NCBI GenBank assembly: GCA_964344685.1 | Contig: CAYFOK010000014.1 | Coordinates: 33,247 to 97,246 of the forward strand | Reading direction: 5' to 3' | Length of the DNA stretch: 64,000 nucleotides | Origin: Scalindua sp964344685 | Lineage (GTDB): Bacteria > Planctomycetota > Brocadiia > Brocadiales > Scalinduaceae | In this document: piece by piece, positions 34,172 through 43,282 of the stretch | Layout: each line of letters opens with the position of its first letter | Numbering within the stretch: the stretch's first letter is position 1 | The notes under the pieces: generated by a model | Database searches by the model: none | Seen by the model: only the letters and a program-made list of their open reading frames with translations | What the model was told of the DNA's origin: nothing | Made by a program: the position numbers and the translations under genes

Positions 34172-34861
34172 ATGAAAAGAAATATGGGGCACTTTGCACT
34201 CGTATTTTTTGTAGTAGCAGCCTTCTTGGTACAGGGTTGTACTGAATTGAAAAAACTTAATGCTCGTCAGGCCATTGCAATTCGCTATCAAACGACAGAG
34301 CTTGAAAAGTTAGAGGCAGAATTAGATGCTACCAATACAAAGTTAGATGCTGCAAATAAGCTAAACAGGGTTTATGAAGACCGTGCAAAATCAGACGCAG
34401 AAGTAAAGGCAAGACTTCGTTCTGAATTGGAGAGACTCGCTAGATCTATTGGCGGGGGCGCTGCTGTAAGAGATACGGCAGAGGGTCCTATGATTCAACT
34501 TCCAGAGACGATTTTATTCGATTCTGGCCTTGCAAAATTAAAGACTAAGGGCGAAATTGCTTTGGAAAAAATTGCCAAGCATCTTTCTTCTCATCCTACA
34601 GCTATGGTGAGAATTGATGGACATACAGATAATGATCCTATCGTAAAATCGAAATATTTATGGGAATCAAATCATCATTTATCGGCCGGAAGGGCGTTAA
34701 GTGTTCTACATTATCTTGTTAGTAAAGGTAAAATTGAGGAAAGCAGAATACACATTGCAGGTTATGGCCCAAACAGGCCGATATCATCTAATAAAACTAA
34801 AGCTGGTAAAATGCAGAACAGAAGAGTTGAGTTCCTCATCTTATCTCCTGAATCCAGTTAG
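34172..34861 (+). CDS. OmpA/Pal-family lipoprotein
   Basis: A 229-residue lipoprotein. Signal peptide and lipobox (FLVQGC) are followed by a helical region (about 25-90) and a C-terminal OmpA peptidoglycan-binding domain (about 110-225) with ILFDSGLAKLKTKGEIAL, VRIDGHTDNDPI, SAGRALSVLHYL and NRRVEFLIL. It should tether the outer membrane or periplasmic complexes to peptidoglycan. Residues 10-45 (FLVQGC...RQAIAIRYQTTELEKLEAEL) resemble those of the caspase-like lipoprotein 1.3 kb upstream. Confidence 0.9.
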   Translation: MKRNMGHFALVFFVVAAFLVQGCTELKKLNARQAIAIRYQTTELEKLEAELDATNTKLDAANKLNRVYEDRAKSDAEVKARLRSELERLARSIGGGAAVRDTAEGPMIQLPETILFDSGLAKLKTKGEIALEKIAKHLSSHPTAMVRIDGHTDNDPIVKSKYLWESNHHLSAGRALSVLHYLVSKGKIEESRIHIAGYGPNRPISSNKTKAGKMQNRRVEFLILSPESS

Positions 34862-34968
34862 AGAATCCTAAATATAATTTTTTATAGAAATCTTAAACAC
34901 TTCTTACAAAACTTAAAAGCCTTGCTGGTAAGTAGAGGAAGATGTTGTAGGATGAAAAGTAAGGCAGT

Positions 34969-36843
34969 ATGTCAAAGGCAGTAGAATCGCAAGAAAAAAA
35001 GGCAAAAAGTAACAGTAAGACATGGGATATCTTATGCTCTGTCAGACTTGCTGTTATTATAATAATTATAATGGCCGTTGCATGTATACTGGGGACGGTC
35101 ATTCTTCAACAGAAATCCCCTGAAGAGTATATAAGCAGATATGGAGCAGGTCTGGCTAGCTTCTACTCGGCAATTCAGTTTACAGATATTTTTCATTCCT
35201 ACTGGTTTTCGTTCCTTCTGGTATTACTATGTGTAAATTTAGGCTGTTGCACGGTTAAGAGATGGCGTAATACAGTTCTTCAGATAGGCTTTCTGGTTAC
35301 ACATATCAGTATAATCATGATCCTTATAGGCTGTGTTATTGACCTTCTTACAGGTGTAAAGGGTGGTGTTAATGTTTACGAAGGGCAGTCAGTAGACTAT
35401 TATTTGACAAGGGGTGATTATAAGAAGGTTCCTCTCGACTTTCAGGTATATTGTGATGATTTTATTATCGAGAAACATCCTCCGAAATATAGGCTGATTA
35501 CTTATGTAAAGGACAAAGATAAGCAAAAAGCGGTATCTATTACAGTAGGTAAGAAGATTAGAATACCAGGTACTAATTATGCAGCGACTCCTAAAGATTA
35601 TATTGCCGATGCAGAAATTCAACATGAACCGATAAATCTATCTAATGAACCAAAGAATCCTGCTTTGTATATTCAGCTTGCTGACAGAGGCAATGTTACC
35701 GCAGAGGGATGGCTTCTTGCAAAAGATCGTAACTGGTATAGTGATGTTCAGCGTGGTCTAAAGATCGATTACGTTTGGGCAAATAATGATGAGCAGCATA
35801 AGAAATTAGCAAACGCTGCTGGAAAAGGCTCCAAACCAACGGTGAATATCAGAATAGCAGGAAAAAATATATCTAAAAGCGTGCCTGTTGAGAAAGGAAA
35901 GAAGTTTTCTATTGATGGTACTGAGTATGAAATGGAGATAAAGGAATTTGCATTGGATTACTCTAAGAGGCTTGTGCCTCTCAGTGAGCAAGAGCCAAAT
36001 AATCCTGCTGTAATGGTGGAGATTACCGGTCCGCAGGGGAAAGACACCCGCTGGTCATTCGCGAAGTATCCAGACTATCGAGACAAGTCTCATCAGGAGA
36101 TCTATAAGGACGTTAGTCTTTCATGTACCGTTCCTGAAAATTTTTCAGATGCTAAAAATAGAGTGCGGATTGCCCAGAGTAAAAGTGGAAAGAAGACTAT
36201 TACATACGTAAAAGATGAAAAATTAGTAAGTATCAAAGATTGGGAGCTTGATAAGAATTATAATATTCCAGGGTCGGAACTGACAATCAGGATCGCAAAA
36301 TATTTTCCGTCTCATAGTTTAAAAAGAAAAGTTGTTGAGAGGGACGGAGGACACGAAGGTCATAACCATGCTCCAGGCGAACATCATGGTAACCCTGCAG
36401 TTTTGATAGAGATGGAGGGGCCTAGAGGGAAAACAACAGAGTGGGTATTTGCACATACTCCTCCGCATTGGTATCCCGACAATAATTTTGCGGTTCTGTA
36501 CGAAAAGTCAGGTATGGAAGTAAAGGATTATAAAAGTATACTGAGAGTTGTGGAAAATGGCAAAACCATGGTAACAAAAACTATTGAAGTAAATAATCCT
36601 TTAAAATATAAAGGTTTTGTTTTTTACCAGTCAAGCTATGATCCTGAAGGAGAGAGATATACGGGACTACAGGTTACAAAGAATCCTGGTATCATAGTCG
36701 TGTACGCTGGGTTTATTCTTTTGTGTTTAGGCGTAATCTTTATCTTTTACATAAAACCTTTTTTAAGGCGTAAATTGAAGAAGGGGCAAAAGATAGAGGA
36801 ATATTATTCAGAAGAAGAGATGTTGGCTGAACATATTGAGTAA
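34969..36843 (+). CDS. ccsB: ResB/CcsB cytochrome c biogenesis protein
   Basis: Membrane component of System II cytochrome c maturation, 624 residues. Three N-terminal helices (about 25-45, 75-95, 105-130) start with TWDILCSVRLAVIIIIIMAV, typical of ResB. A very large extracytoplasmic domain follows and a final helix near 585-605 (GIIVVYAGFILLCLGVIFIF). A histidine-rich insert (H462 onward, GGHEGHNHAPGEHHG) lies in the soluble domain and could bind metal. It forms an operon with ccsA 58 bases downstream. System II is what anammox bacteria use for their many c-type cytochromes. Confidence 0.92.
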   Translation: MSKAVESQEKKAKSNSKTWDILCSVRLAVIIIIIMAVACILGTVILQQKSPEEYISRYGAGLASFYSAIQFTDIFHSYWFSFLLVLLCVNLGCCTVKRWRNTVLQIGFLVTHISIIMILIGCVIDLLTGVKGGVNVYEGQSVDYYLTRGDYKKVPLDFQVYCDDFIIEKHPPKYRLITYVKDKDKQKAVSITVGKKIRIPGTNYAATPKDYIADAEIQHEPINLSNEPKNPALYIQLADRGNVTAEGWLLAKDRNWYSDVQRGLKIDYVWANNDEQHKKLANAAGKGSKPTVNIRIAGKNISKSVPVEKGKKFSIDGTEYEMEIKEFALDYSKRLVPLSEQEPNNPAVMVEITGPQGKDTRWSFAKYPDYRDKSHQEIYKDVSLSCTVPENFSDAKNRVRIAQSKSGKKTITYVKDEKLVSIKDWELDKNYNIPGSELTIRIAKYFPSHSLKRKVVERDGGHEGHNHAPGEHHGNPAVLIEMEGPRGKTTEWVFAHTPPHWYPDNNFAVLYEKSGMEVKDYKSILRVVENGKTMVTKTIEVNNPLKYKGFVFYQSSYDPEGERYTGLQVTKNPGIIVVYAGFILLCLGVIFIFYIKPFLRRKLKKGQKIEEYYSEEEMLAEHIE

Positions 36844-36901
36844 ATAGTATTGCAGTGTTTAACGTTTATCGTATAACAAATATAGAGAAGAGAGGTGTAT
36901 T

Positions 36902-37774
36902 ATGCTGAGCTTGACATTTTACGTGTATATCGCAGCTATTGTTGCTTATATTGTTAGAGAGATTTGGAGAGCGAAAACAATGCGGTGGGTCGCTTTTGGC
37001 ATATTTGCCGGCGGCTTTATATTAAATACTATAGTAGTGCTGACCAGGTGGGCAGAAGCACAACACGCTCCAATGTCTGATAAATATGAATCTTTTGTAT
37101 TCTTTGGATGGAGTATTGCACTTGTTTACCTGATTTTTGAGCTTGTTACCATCTTTATTGTCAAGGTACATGAATCTCGTCTGGGTATTATTGGTGCCCT
37201 ACAAGGTGTACTGGCTGCATGGATGATTTGTTCTGCGCTGAGTATTGATAATACAATTAAAGAGCTTCCTCCGGCATTGCAGAGTAAGTGGCTAGTCACT
37301 CACGTAATATGTTATTTCCTGTCTTATTCCGCGCTGAGTATGTCGTTCTCCGCTGCTATCGTACATTTAATACGAAAAGCTTTTGTTTCAGATAAACAGA
37401 AAGAGGCTGTTGCCGCGTCAGAGACTCAAACGAAGAAGGACTATAGTTTTGACAAGCTTGCCTATATCGCTGTTTCTATTGGGTTTCCATTTTTAACCAT
37501 CGGCTTGATTACAGGCTCAATATGGGCAAAAGGGGCCTGGGGTACTTACTGGGGCTGGGATCCTAAGGAGATATGGTCTTTGATCAGCTGGCTTGTTTAT
37601 TTAACTTATATGCATCTGCCTTTGATGCTGCCTAAAACAAGTATTAAGAAATCGTTTAGACCTATATTGCTTTCTATCATTCTGTTGATCGCTTTCCCCA
37701 TAGTCTTGTTTACTTTTATGGGCCTGCATAAGCTTCCAAGTTCTGCAGACAGTGATCATATATACGCGGAATAA
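36902..37774 (+). CDS. ccsA: CcsA/ResC cytochrome c heme lyase subunit
   Basis: Heme-handling membrane protein of System II, 290 residues with about eight helices. The tryptophan-rich WWD signature is present as WGTYWGWDPKEIWSLISW, and conserved histidines occur in WLVTHVICYFLSYS and YMHLPLML. With CcsB it exports heme and attaches it to apocytochrome CxxCH motifs. GAGAGGTG precedes the ATG. A stem-loop follows at 37812-37850. Confidence 0.95.
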   Translation: MLSLTFYVYIAAIVAYIVREIWRAKTMRWVAFGIFAGGFILNTIVVLTRWAEAQHAPMSDKYESFVFFGWSIALVYLIFELVTIFIVKVHESRLGIIGALQGVLAAWMICSALSIDNTIKELPPALQSKWLVTHVICYFLSYSALSMSFSAAIVHLIRKAFVSDKQKEAVAASETQTKKDYSFDKLAYIAVSIGFPFLTIGLITGSIWAKGAWGTYWGWDPKEIWSLISWLVYLTYMHLPLMLPKTSIKKSFRPILLSIILLIAFPIVLFTFMGLHKLPSSADSDHIYAE

Positions 37775-37811
37775 GAGTTAAGTAATTGATGTAATTTTAC
37801 AGAGACTCATC

Positions 37812-37850
37812 GGGCCTTTCAGCGCATACATGTCTGCAGCTGAAGGGCCC
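37812..37850 (+). other. stem-loop behind ccsA
   Basis: GGGCCTTTCAGC pairs with GCTGAAGGGCCC (one G-T wobble) around a 15-base loop. There is no T-run, so it may be a 3' stabiliser or a weak terminator rather than a classical one. Confidence 0.6.
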
Positions 37851-38027
37851 TAATCAACCATATCTCAATATCACTCCATCTATGCATTTTAACATGGTAT
37901 TTATATTGTAAAAAATAATATTTACAATTTCCGGGAATAACTATATTCTAGGCTTTGACATTTATGTATAAGGAATTTTAGTTAATACGAGTATCACTGA
38001 TTTATTAGAGTTGTTATACAGAATAGT

Positions 38028-38306
38028 ATGGAAATTGCAAGATTACATATGGTCATCGAAGGAAATGTACAAGGTGTTTTTTTCAGAGCAAATACAAGAG
38101 AGGAAGCTTGTAGATTAGGTCTGACCGGCTGGGTGATGAACTGTCCTGATGGGCGTGTTGAGGCTGTTATTGAAGGCGGTGTGGATAAGATTGATCAGAT
38201 TATTAAATGGTGTAAAAAAGGGCCTCCTGGTGCAGTGGTAAGTAATGTGGAGACAGTTTGGGAACAACCAACCGGTGAGTACGATACGTTTTCAATAAAA
38301 TATTAG
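38028..38306 (+). CDS. acyP: acylphosphatase
   Basis: A 92-residue acylphosphatase. The phosphate loop GNVQGVFFRANTREEA with the catalytic arginine and the asparagine in GWVMNCPDGRVEAVIEG are intact. It hydrolyses acyl phosphates. Stand-alone or first gene ahead of yggU-ileS with a 99-base gap. Confidence 0.94.
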   Translation: MEIARLHMVIEGNVQGVFFRANTREEACRLGLTGWVMNCPDGRVEAVIEGGVDKIDQIIKWCKKGPPGAVVSNVETVWEQPTGEYDTFSIKY

Positions 38307-38405
38307 CTCATTAAAGCCTCAAGTCTGAAAATGAACTAACTTGACTAAAGTTATTGAAAAACGGAAATTATCAATTTTTGTTTAACTTGTGTCTTTCGTC
38401 TCTTC

Positions 38406-38693
38406 ATGATTAATATAAAGGAGTATGAGAATGGGATTGTTGTATCTGTTAAGGTACAGCCAAATTCAAGTAAAGATCAGGTCATCGGGAAGCACGCTGA
38501 TCAAATTAAAATTTCTGTTTCCGCCGCACCAGAAAAGGGCAAGGCGAATAGAGCTGTAATAAAGGTACTTTCTCAGTGGCTTGGTATCAAAGATTCAGAT
38601 ATACAGATTATTTCCGGTGAAACATCAAGAGTAAAGAAAGTGTTTATACGAGATATTAGTGAAACAAATATAACAGGATTATTAAATATATGA
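38406..38693 (+). CDS. DUF167/YggU-family protein
   Basis: A 95-residue protein of the DUF167 (YggU) family: VSVKVQPNSSKDQVIG, VSAAPEKGKANRAVIKVLS and the final IQIISGETSRVKKVFI are the recognised blocks. Function is unknown. The stop overlaps the ileS start by four bases (ATGA), an arrangement that suggests co-translation. Confidence 0.9.
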   Translation: MINIKEYENGIVVSVKVQPNSSKDQVIGKHADQIKISVSAAPEKGKANRAVIKVLSQWLGIKDSDIQIISGETSRVKKVFIRDISETNITGLLNI

Positions 38694-41503
38694 GTTATAA
38701 GGATACAATAAATTTGCCCAAGACAAAGTTTTCCATGAAAGGGAACCTGGTTCAAAGGGAACCGGAATTTCTTAAAAAATGGGATAAGGAAGATCTCTAT
38801 TCGCAAATACGAGAAGCCAGAGCAGGTGCAGATAAATTTATTCTGCATGATGGGCCCCCATATCCTACCGGTGACCTTCACATAGGAACAGGATTAAACA
38901 AGATATTAAAAGATATAATAGTACGTTTTTATACAATGAGGGGTTACGATGTTCCCTACGTACCAGGATGGGATTGCCATGGTCTGCCAATAGAGCACAG
39001 AGTTTTGCAGGAACTTGGATCAAATGCAAAGGGTATGGAGAAGATTGATATAAGAAAGAAATGTAAGAAATATGCAGAGAAATTTGTAAAAGTACAAATG
39101 AAGCAGTTTAAGGCTCTTGGTGTTTCCGGGGATTGGGAATCTGCATACCTGACTTTTACTCCACAATATGAATCTGGAATAATCGAGGTATTTGGAAAGT
39201 TGGTAGAAAAAGGGTATGTTTATAGAAGCCTGAAGCCCATTCACTGGTGTATGTCCTGTGAGACTGCTCTTGCTGAAGCTGAGTTAGAGTATCATGACAA
39301 AACCAGCCCTTCAATTTATGTTAACTTTAAACTATTAGAGTTACCAATAGGTATTTTCCCGAATATTCAGGATGAAGATGTTTACATGTTGATATGGACG
39401 ACTACTCCATGGACATTACCTGCTAACATGGCAATAGCATTGCATCCGGAATTTCAATATACAGCCATTAGATATTTAAATCCTAAGACAGAGAAGAAGC
39501 AGGTTTCAATTGTTGCAGAAGATCTGGTAGACTCTGTCATGAAACTGCTGGAGATAGAAAGTTACGAGCGTCTGGGTACTGTCAAAGGCAGCTCCATGGA
39601 AGGCTTGAAATATCAGCATACTATAATGAAGCGTGAGGGCTCAATAGTCCTTGCAAATTACGTTACCCTTACTGATGGTACCGGATGTGTGCATACTGCG
39701 CCGGGCCATGGACAGGACGATTACCAGACCGGCTTGAAATACAACATTCCAGTAGTCAGCCCGGTTGACGCAAGCGGTATTTTTACGGAAGAAGCCGGTG
39801 ATTTTGCAGGACAGAATATATATGATGCCAACAAATTTATTGCTGAGAGACTTGATACATTAGGTCTTTTATTGAATATTGATAAGATAGGGCACTCTTA
39901 TCCTCATTGTTGGCGTTGCAGGAATCCCGTAATTTTCAGAGCGACGGAACAGTGGTTTGTGGGAATTGACCATCAGGGTCTCAGAACAAATGCTTTAGAT
40001 GAGATTAAGAATTCAGAATGGGTTCCATCATGGGGTGAAGTTCGACTCTCAAATATGATAACTGACCGTCCTGACTGGTGTATTTCGAGGCAACGTTCAT
40101 GGGGGGTTCCAATACCGGCTTTTTATTGTACAGGTTGCAAAGAGACACTTTTAGATGTGAATGTTGTGAATCATGTTCGTGACATGTTCTTAAAACATGG
40201 GGCTGACAGCTGGTTTTATAAGGAGACAAATGAGTTCCTGCCGGAAGGCACAAAGTGTCCTCAATGTGATTCTACAGATTTTGAAAAAGAGAACGATATT
40301 TTTGATGTATGGTTCGAATCCGGTTCCAGTCATCACTCTGTATTGAATAAACGTGATGAGTTATCCTTCCCGGCAGATATATATCTCGAGGGGAGCGATC
40401 AACATCGTGGCTGGTTTCAGCTCTCCTTGCTTCTATCTGTTGCTGCGTGGGATGCTGCTCCATTCAAAACTGTACTGACACATGGATTTGTAGTTGATGA
40501 GCATGGTAAAAAGATGTCTAAATCGCTTGGTAATTTTGTGTCAGTTGGAGATGCACTGAAGGAGTTAGGAGGTGATATTGTAAGGCTGTGGACCTCTTCG
40601 ATGGAATATCGGCATGAGATGCACGCTTCACCTGAAATTATTCATAAAACATCAGATCCTTATAGACGTATCAGGAATACGTTCAGATATATTCTGGGCA
40701 ACTTATCTGGGTTCGATCCAATGAATGATTCAGTAGAGTATGCACAAATGTCTGAGATTGACCGATGGGCACTGCATAAAACAGAAGAGCTCATAACCTC
40801 TGTAACGTCAGCGTATGAATCCTTCCAATTTCATCGTGTCTATCACAATATCCTCAATTTTTGTGTGGTAGAGATGAGTTCGTTTTATTTTGATATTATG
40901 AAGGACCGGTTATATACATTTTCAAAGAGTTCTGTTGAACGACGGGCAACACAGACTGTTCTTCACAGGATAAATTCAGTATTGGTAAGACTTCTTGCTC
41001 CCGTTCTTGTGTATACATCAGAAGAGGTGTGGCAGGAGATTAACCATGAGAGTAATAGTGTTCACTTGTCCAAATGGCCGGTTAGTAACGAAGAATACAC
41101 TGATAATGCGCTTAACGATAAGTGGGAAAAGATTATCAAGGTCAAGACGGATGTGGCTAGAGAACTGGAAGCAATGCGAGCGGCAAAACAGATCGGCAGT
41201 TCCCTAGAGGCCGCGGTTGACCTCCATTCAGAAGACCCAGAAATTCACAACTTGTTAAAAGAGAATGAAAGTGATCTTCCAATGATTTTAATTGTATCTG
41301 ATGTTAATGTAAGTAGTGAATCACTAGAGTCTTCAAATAATGGAGAGATATTTGAAAAACTATTCATTAAGGTAAAAGTTTCAGACAGCGATAAATGTGA
41401 CAGGTGTTGGAACTACCGTAAAGAAGTCGGCAAGATAGAAAAATATCCAACCTTATGTAATCGATGTGCAGAGGTTATTGAAGAAATAGCGGTCCAAGAA
41501 TGA
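38690..41503 (+). CDS. ileS: isoleucyl-tRNA synthetase
   Basis: Class I aminoacyl-tRNA synthetase of 937 residues. Catalytic KMSKS is exact (HGKKMSKSLGN), the editing domain has WTTTPWTLPANMA, and the C-terminal Zn motif is CDRCWNYRKEVG...CNRC. The HIGH signature reads HIGT (H64-T67, in PTGDLHIGTG), so the second histidine is replaced. FDVWFESGSSH is also present. Full length, bacterial-type. No T-box leader is seen. A 408-base gap follows. Confidence 0.96.
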   Translation: MSYKDTINLPKTKFSMKGNLVQREPEFLKKWDKEDLYSQIREARAGADKFILHDGPPYPTGDLHIGTGLNKILKDIIVRFYTMRGYDVPYVPGWDCHGLPIEHRVLQELGSNAKGMEKIDIRKKCKKYAEKFVKVQMKQFKALGVSGDWESAYLTFTPQYESGIIEVFGKLVEKGYVYRSLKPIHWCMSCETALAEAELEYHDKTSPSIYVNFKLLELPIGIFPNIQDEDVYMLIWTTTPWTLPANMAIALHPEFQYTAIRYLNPKTEKKQVSIVAEDLVDSVMKLLEIESYERLGTVKGSSMEGLKYQHTIMKREGSIVLANYVTLTDGTGCVHTAPGHGQDDYQTGLKYNIPVVSPVDASGIFTEEAGDFAGQNIYDANKFIAERLDTLGLLLNIDKIGHSYPHCWRCRNPVIFRATEQWFVGIDHQGLRTNALDEIKNSEWVPSWGEVRLSNMITDRPDWCISRQRSWGVPIPAFYCTGCKETLLDVNVVNHVRDMFLKHGADSWFYKETNEFLPEGTKCPQCDSTDFEKENDIFDVWFESGSSHHSVLNKRDELSFPADIYLEGSDQHRGWFQLSLLLSVAAWDAAPFKTVLTHGFVVDEHGKKMSKSLGNFVSVGDALKELGGDIVRLWTSSMEYRHEMHASPEIIHKTSDPYRRIRNTFRYILGNLSGFDPMNDSVEYAQMSEIDRWALHKTEELITSVTSAYESFQFHRVYHNILNFCVVEMSSFYFDIMKDRLYTFSKSSVERRATQTVLHRINSVLVRLLAPVLVYTSEEVWQEINHESNSVHLSKWPVSNEEYTDNALNDKWEKIIKVKTDVARELEAMRAAKQIGSSLEAAVDLHSEDPEIHNLLKENESDLPMILIVSDVNVSSESLESSNNGEIFEKLFIKVKVSDSDKCDRCWNYRKEVGKIEKYPTLCNRCAEVIEEIAVQE

Positions 41504-41911
41504 TTTCTATACTATAATTGCAAGATAATACTCGCTTGCATAAAGTCAATCTTTTTAGCTTGTTACCCACAATTAATTAATAATTCCTCTTTTTTCGACA
41601 TCCCCTTATGATTACATGTCGCTGCAAGGTATACAGTAGTTGATTAAATCAGCAAATAATTAATATGTTTAAAAAAGATCATGCCTTGAAAAAAAGATCG
41701 ATCAGTATATTTACCTGTCAGCAATCTGTTTTTTTGTTTAAAAAATAATCTTGAAATATCATTTCTGTTTTCTTAGTATCATCATCCAGTAATTAATATT
41801 ATAAGCTTTTGAAGATACACTGTTTAGGTTTAGATATAATATAATCAAGAAACTTATAACAAATGTTTTATATTTAAAAACTCACATCTCCATTATAAAA
41901 ACACCGTTAAT
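41504..41911. other. intergenic stretch, no feature recognised
   Basis: AT-rich gap between ileS and corA. A TATAAT-like sequence near 41836 lacks a convincing -35 element. No hairpin with T-run, tRNA or small open frame with a ribosome-binding site was found. Confidence 0.6.
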
Positions 41912-42874
41912 ATGAACTTTATTATAGAATTTTCACCGAATGAAAAAACATGTCAAGAACTAGCTTCATTGCCTTTAGATGCTCTTTCTATTGCAGATAA
42001 GTTTTACTGGATAAATATTGAAGAAAAGAATGTAACTGAAGAACATGAAATATTAAAGATTTTAAAGATCGAGAAATCTTCTTTTAGAAATTACACTTCT
42101 GATAACACTATTCCTCTTTGTGAACAGACAGAGCACTACATGAATATTGATATGCTTGATTTTAAGAGTGAGGGGGAAAAAATAGTTCCTTGTAAACTTA
42201 AAGTGATGTTGGGGAAAAACGTTTTTCTTACTGTACACGAAGAACCTCAAAGAATCTTAGATAAGTTAAAAGAGGAATATTATAATAATTTCCTTATTGC
42301 AGGCAAGAGTCCGGGGTTCCTGATTTTCTTAATATTTGATTTCTTTATTGGTAGCGTCCTTCTTATATTATATAGCTTGGATAAAGAAATGGATGAAATA
42401 GAGGGTGAAATATCTAAAGGCAGATTCACACAAGAAACTCTTCAGGACATCTTTCGAATAAGGAAGAGTATACTCCAAATTAAGAAGTCGGTAGAACCTG
42501 CCAGTAATATTTTGATGAAGATATCATCACGCAAAACACCATTCATCTCTGACGAATGTCGATCATTCTTGAAGAATCTGGACGGTAATATGAATCGTCT
42601 TAGAATAGATCTGGATTCTTTCCGTGAATTGATTATAGGTACAATGGAATTCCATATGTCAATAGCATCAAAACAATTGAATGAAGTCATGAAGGTCTTA
42701 TCTATTGTTGCCACCATAATGATGCCACTAACTTTTCTTGCTGGTATTTACGGGATGAATTTTAAGCATATGCCTGAGTTAAGCTGGCCCTACGGATATT
42801 TTGCGGTTTTGGGAAGTATGGGTATTATATCTTGCTCACTCTTTTGTTTATTTAAGATAAAAAAATGGATTTGA
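41912..42874 (+). CDS. corA: CorA-family magnesium/divalent-cation transporter
   Basis: A 320-residue CorA-type channel. A cytoplasmic alpha/beta N-domain and long helix precede two C-terminal membrane helices; the signature YGMNF stands between them (GIYGMNFKHMPELSWPYG). The last residues are basic (FKIKKWI), as usual. Monocistronic; no ribosome-binding site of quality is seen in the AT-rich leader. Confidence 0.93.
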   Translation: MNFIIEFSPNEKTCQELASLPLDALSIADKFYWINIEEKNVTEEHEILKILKIEKSSFRNYTSDNTIPLCEQTEHYMNIDMLDFKSEGEKIVPCKLKVMLGKNVFLTVHEEPQRILDKLKEEYYNNFLIAGKSPGFLIFLIFDFFIGSVLLILYSLDKEMDEIEGEISKGRFTQETLQDIFRIRKSILQIKKSVEPASNILMKISSRKTPFISDECRSFLKNLDGNMNRLRIDLDSFRELIIGTMEFHMSIASKQLNEVMKVLSIVATIMMPLTFLAGIYGMNFKHMPELSWPYGYFAVLGSMGIISCSLFCLFKIKKWI

Positions 42875-43044
42875 AACACGCATATTTAACTTCATCAATT
42901 CCACTAAATTCTTGTAATTTAATTCTCACAGATTAATCATTGCATTACTTGCTCTTCTGGACAAGTTGATGATATTAATCAATCAGTCTTTTTCTTATTA
43001 TATAATTAGTCATGAAATTACTGTAAAAAAGGCTCTCTTTGTCG

Positions 43045-43098
43045 CGAAATAATTTCGGAAAAAATACAATTAAGATCTTAAAATTAGCAAGAATTTCG
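43045..43098 (+). promoter_or_regulatory. paired inverted repeats, candidate enhancer sites
   Basis: CGAAATAATTTCG (43045-43057) is a perfect N5-N3-N5 dyad. A degenerate relative, AGCAAGAATTTCG (43086-43098), lies 41 bp downstream. They are about 196 and 155 bases before the predicted start of the sigma-54 promoter at 43221, almost the same positions as in the nxr region. Confidence 0.4.
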
Positions 43099-43220
43099 TG
43101 TTAATAATTTTGAATACATTATACAAGTCTTACTGCTCCAAAATTTGTATAACTGTAAGTGACCTAATCATATTGGCTTATGAGTCTCATGCATGCAAAT
43201 TGTACTTGGATATAGTTTAA

Positions 43221-43236
43221 TGGTACGAATATTGCT
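43221..43236 (+). promoter_or_regulatory. sigma-54 (-24/-12) promoter for the multicopper oxidase
   Basis: TGGTACGAATATTGCT matches TGGCACGNNNNTTGCW except for one C-to-T change, with correct spacing. The predicted start near 43247 leaves a 36-base leader. Confidence 0.6.
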
Positions 43237-43282
43237 CTCATAGAGTAAAATAATTTATTTTTTTAAAGTAAGGAGGAAATTA

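Larger units (their letters stand above)
42875..43282. other. regulatory region of the multicopper oxidase
   Basis: Besides AT-rich sequence without genes, this gap carries a sigma-54-type promoter (43221-43236), two upstream inverted repeats 41 bp apart (43045-43057 and 43086-43098) and the AAGGAGG ribosome-binding site of the gene at 43283. Confidence 0.55.

Noticed and set aside
37905..37928. ATTGTAAA-N8-TTTACAAT inverted repeat before acyP
   Set aside because: Purely AT-rich short repeat with no T-run and no promoter nearby; expected by chance at this base composition.
40310..40330. GGTTCGAATCC, a tRNA T-loop-like sequence
   Set aside because: It lies in ileS and encodes the conserved FDVWFESGSS block; no acceptor or anticodon stems surround it.
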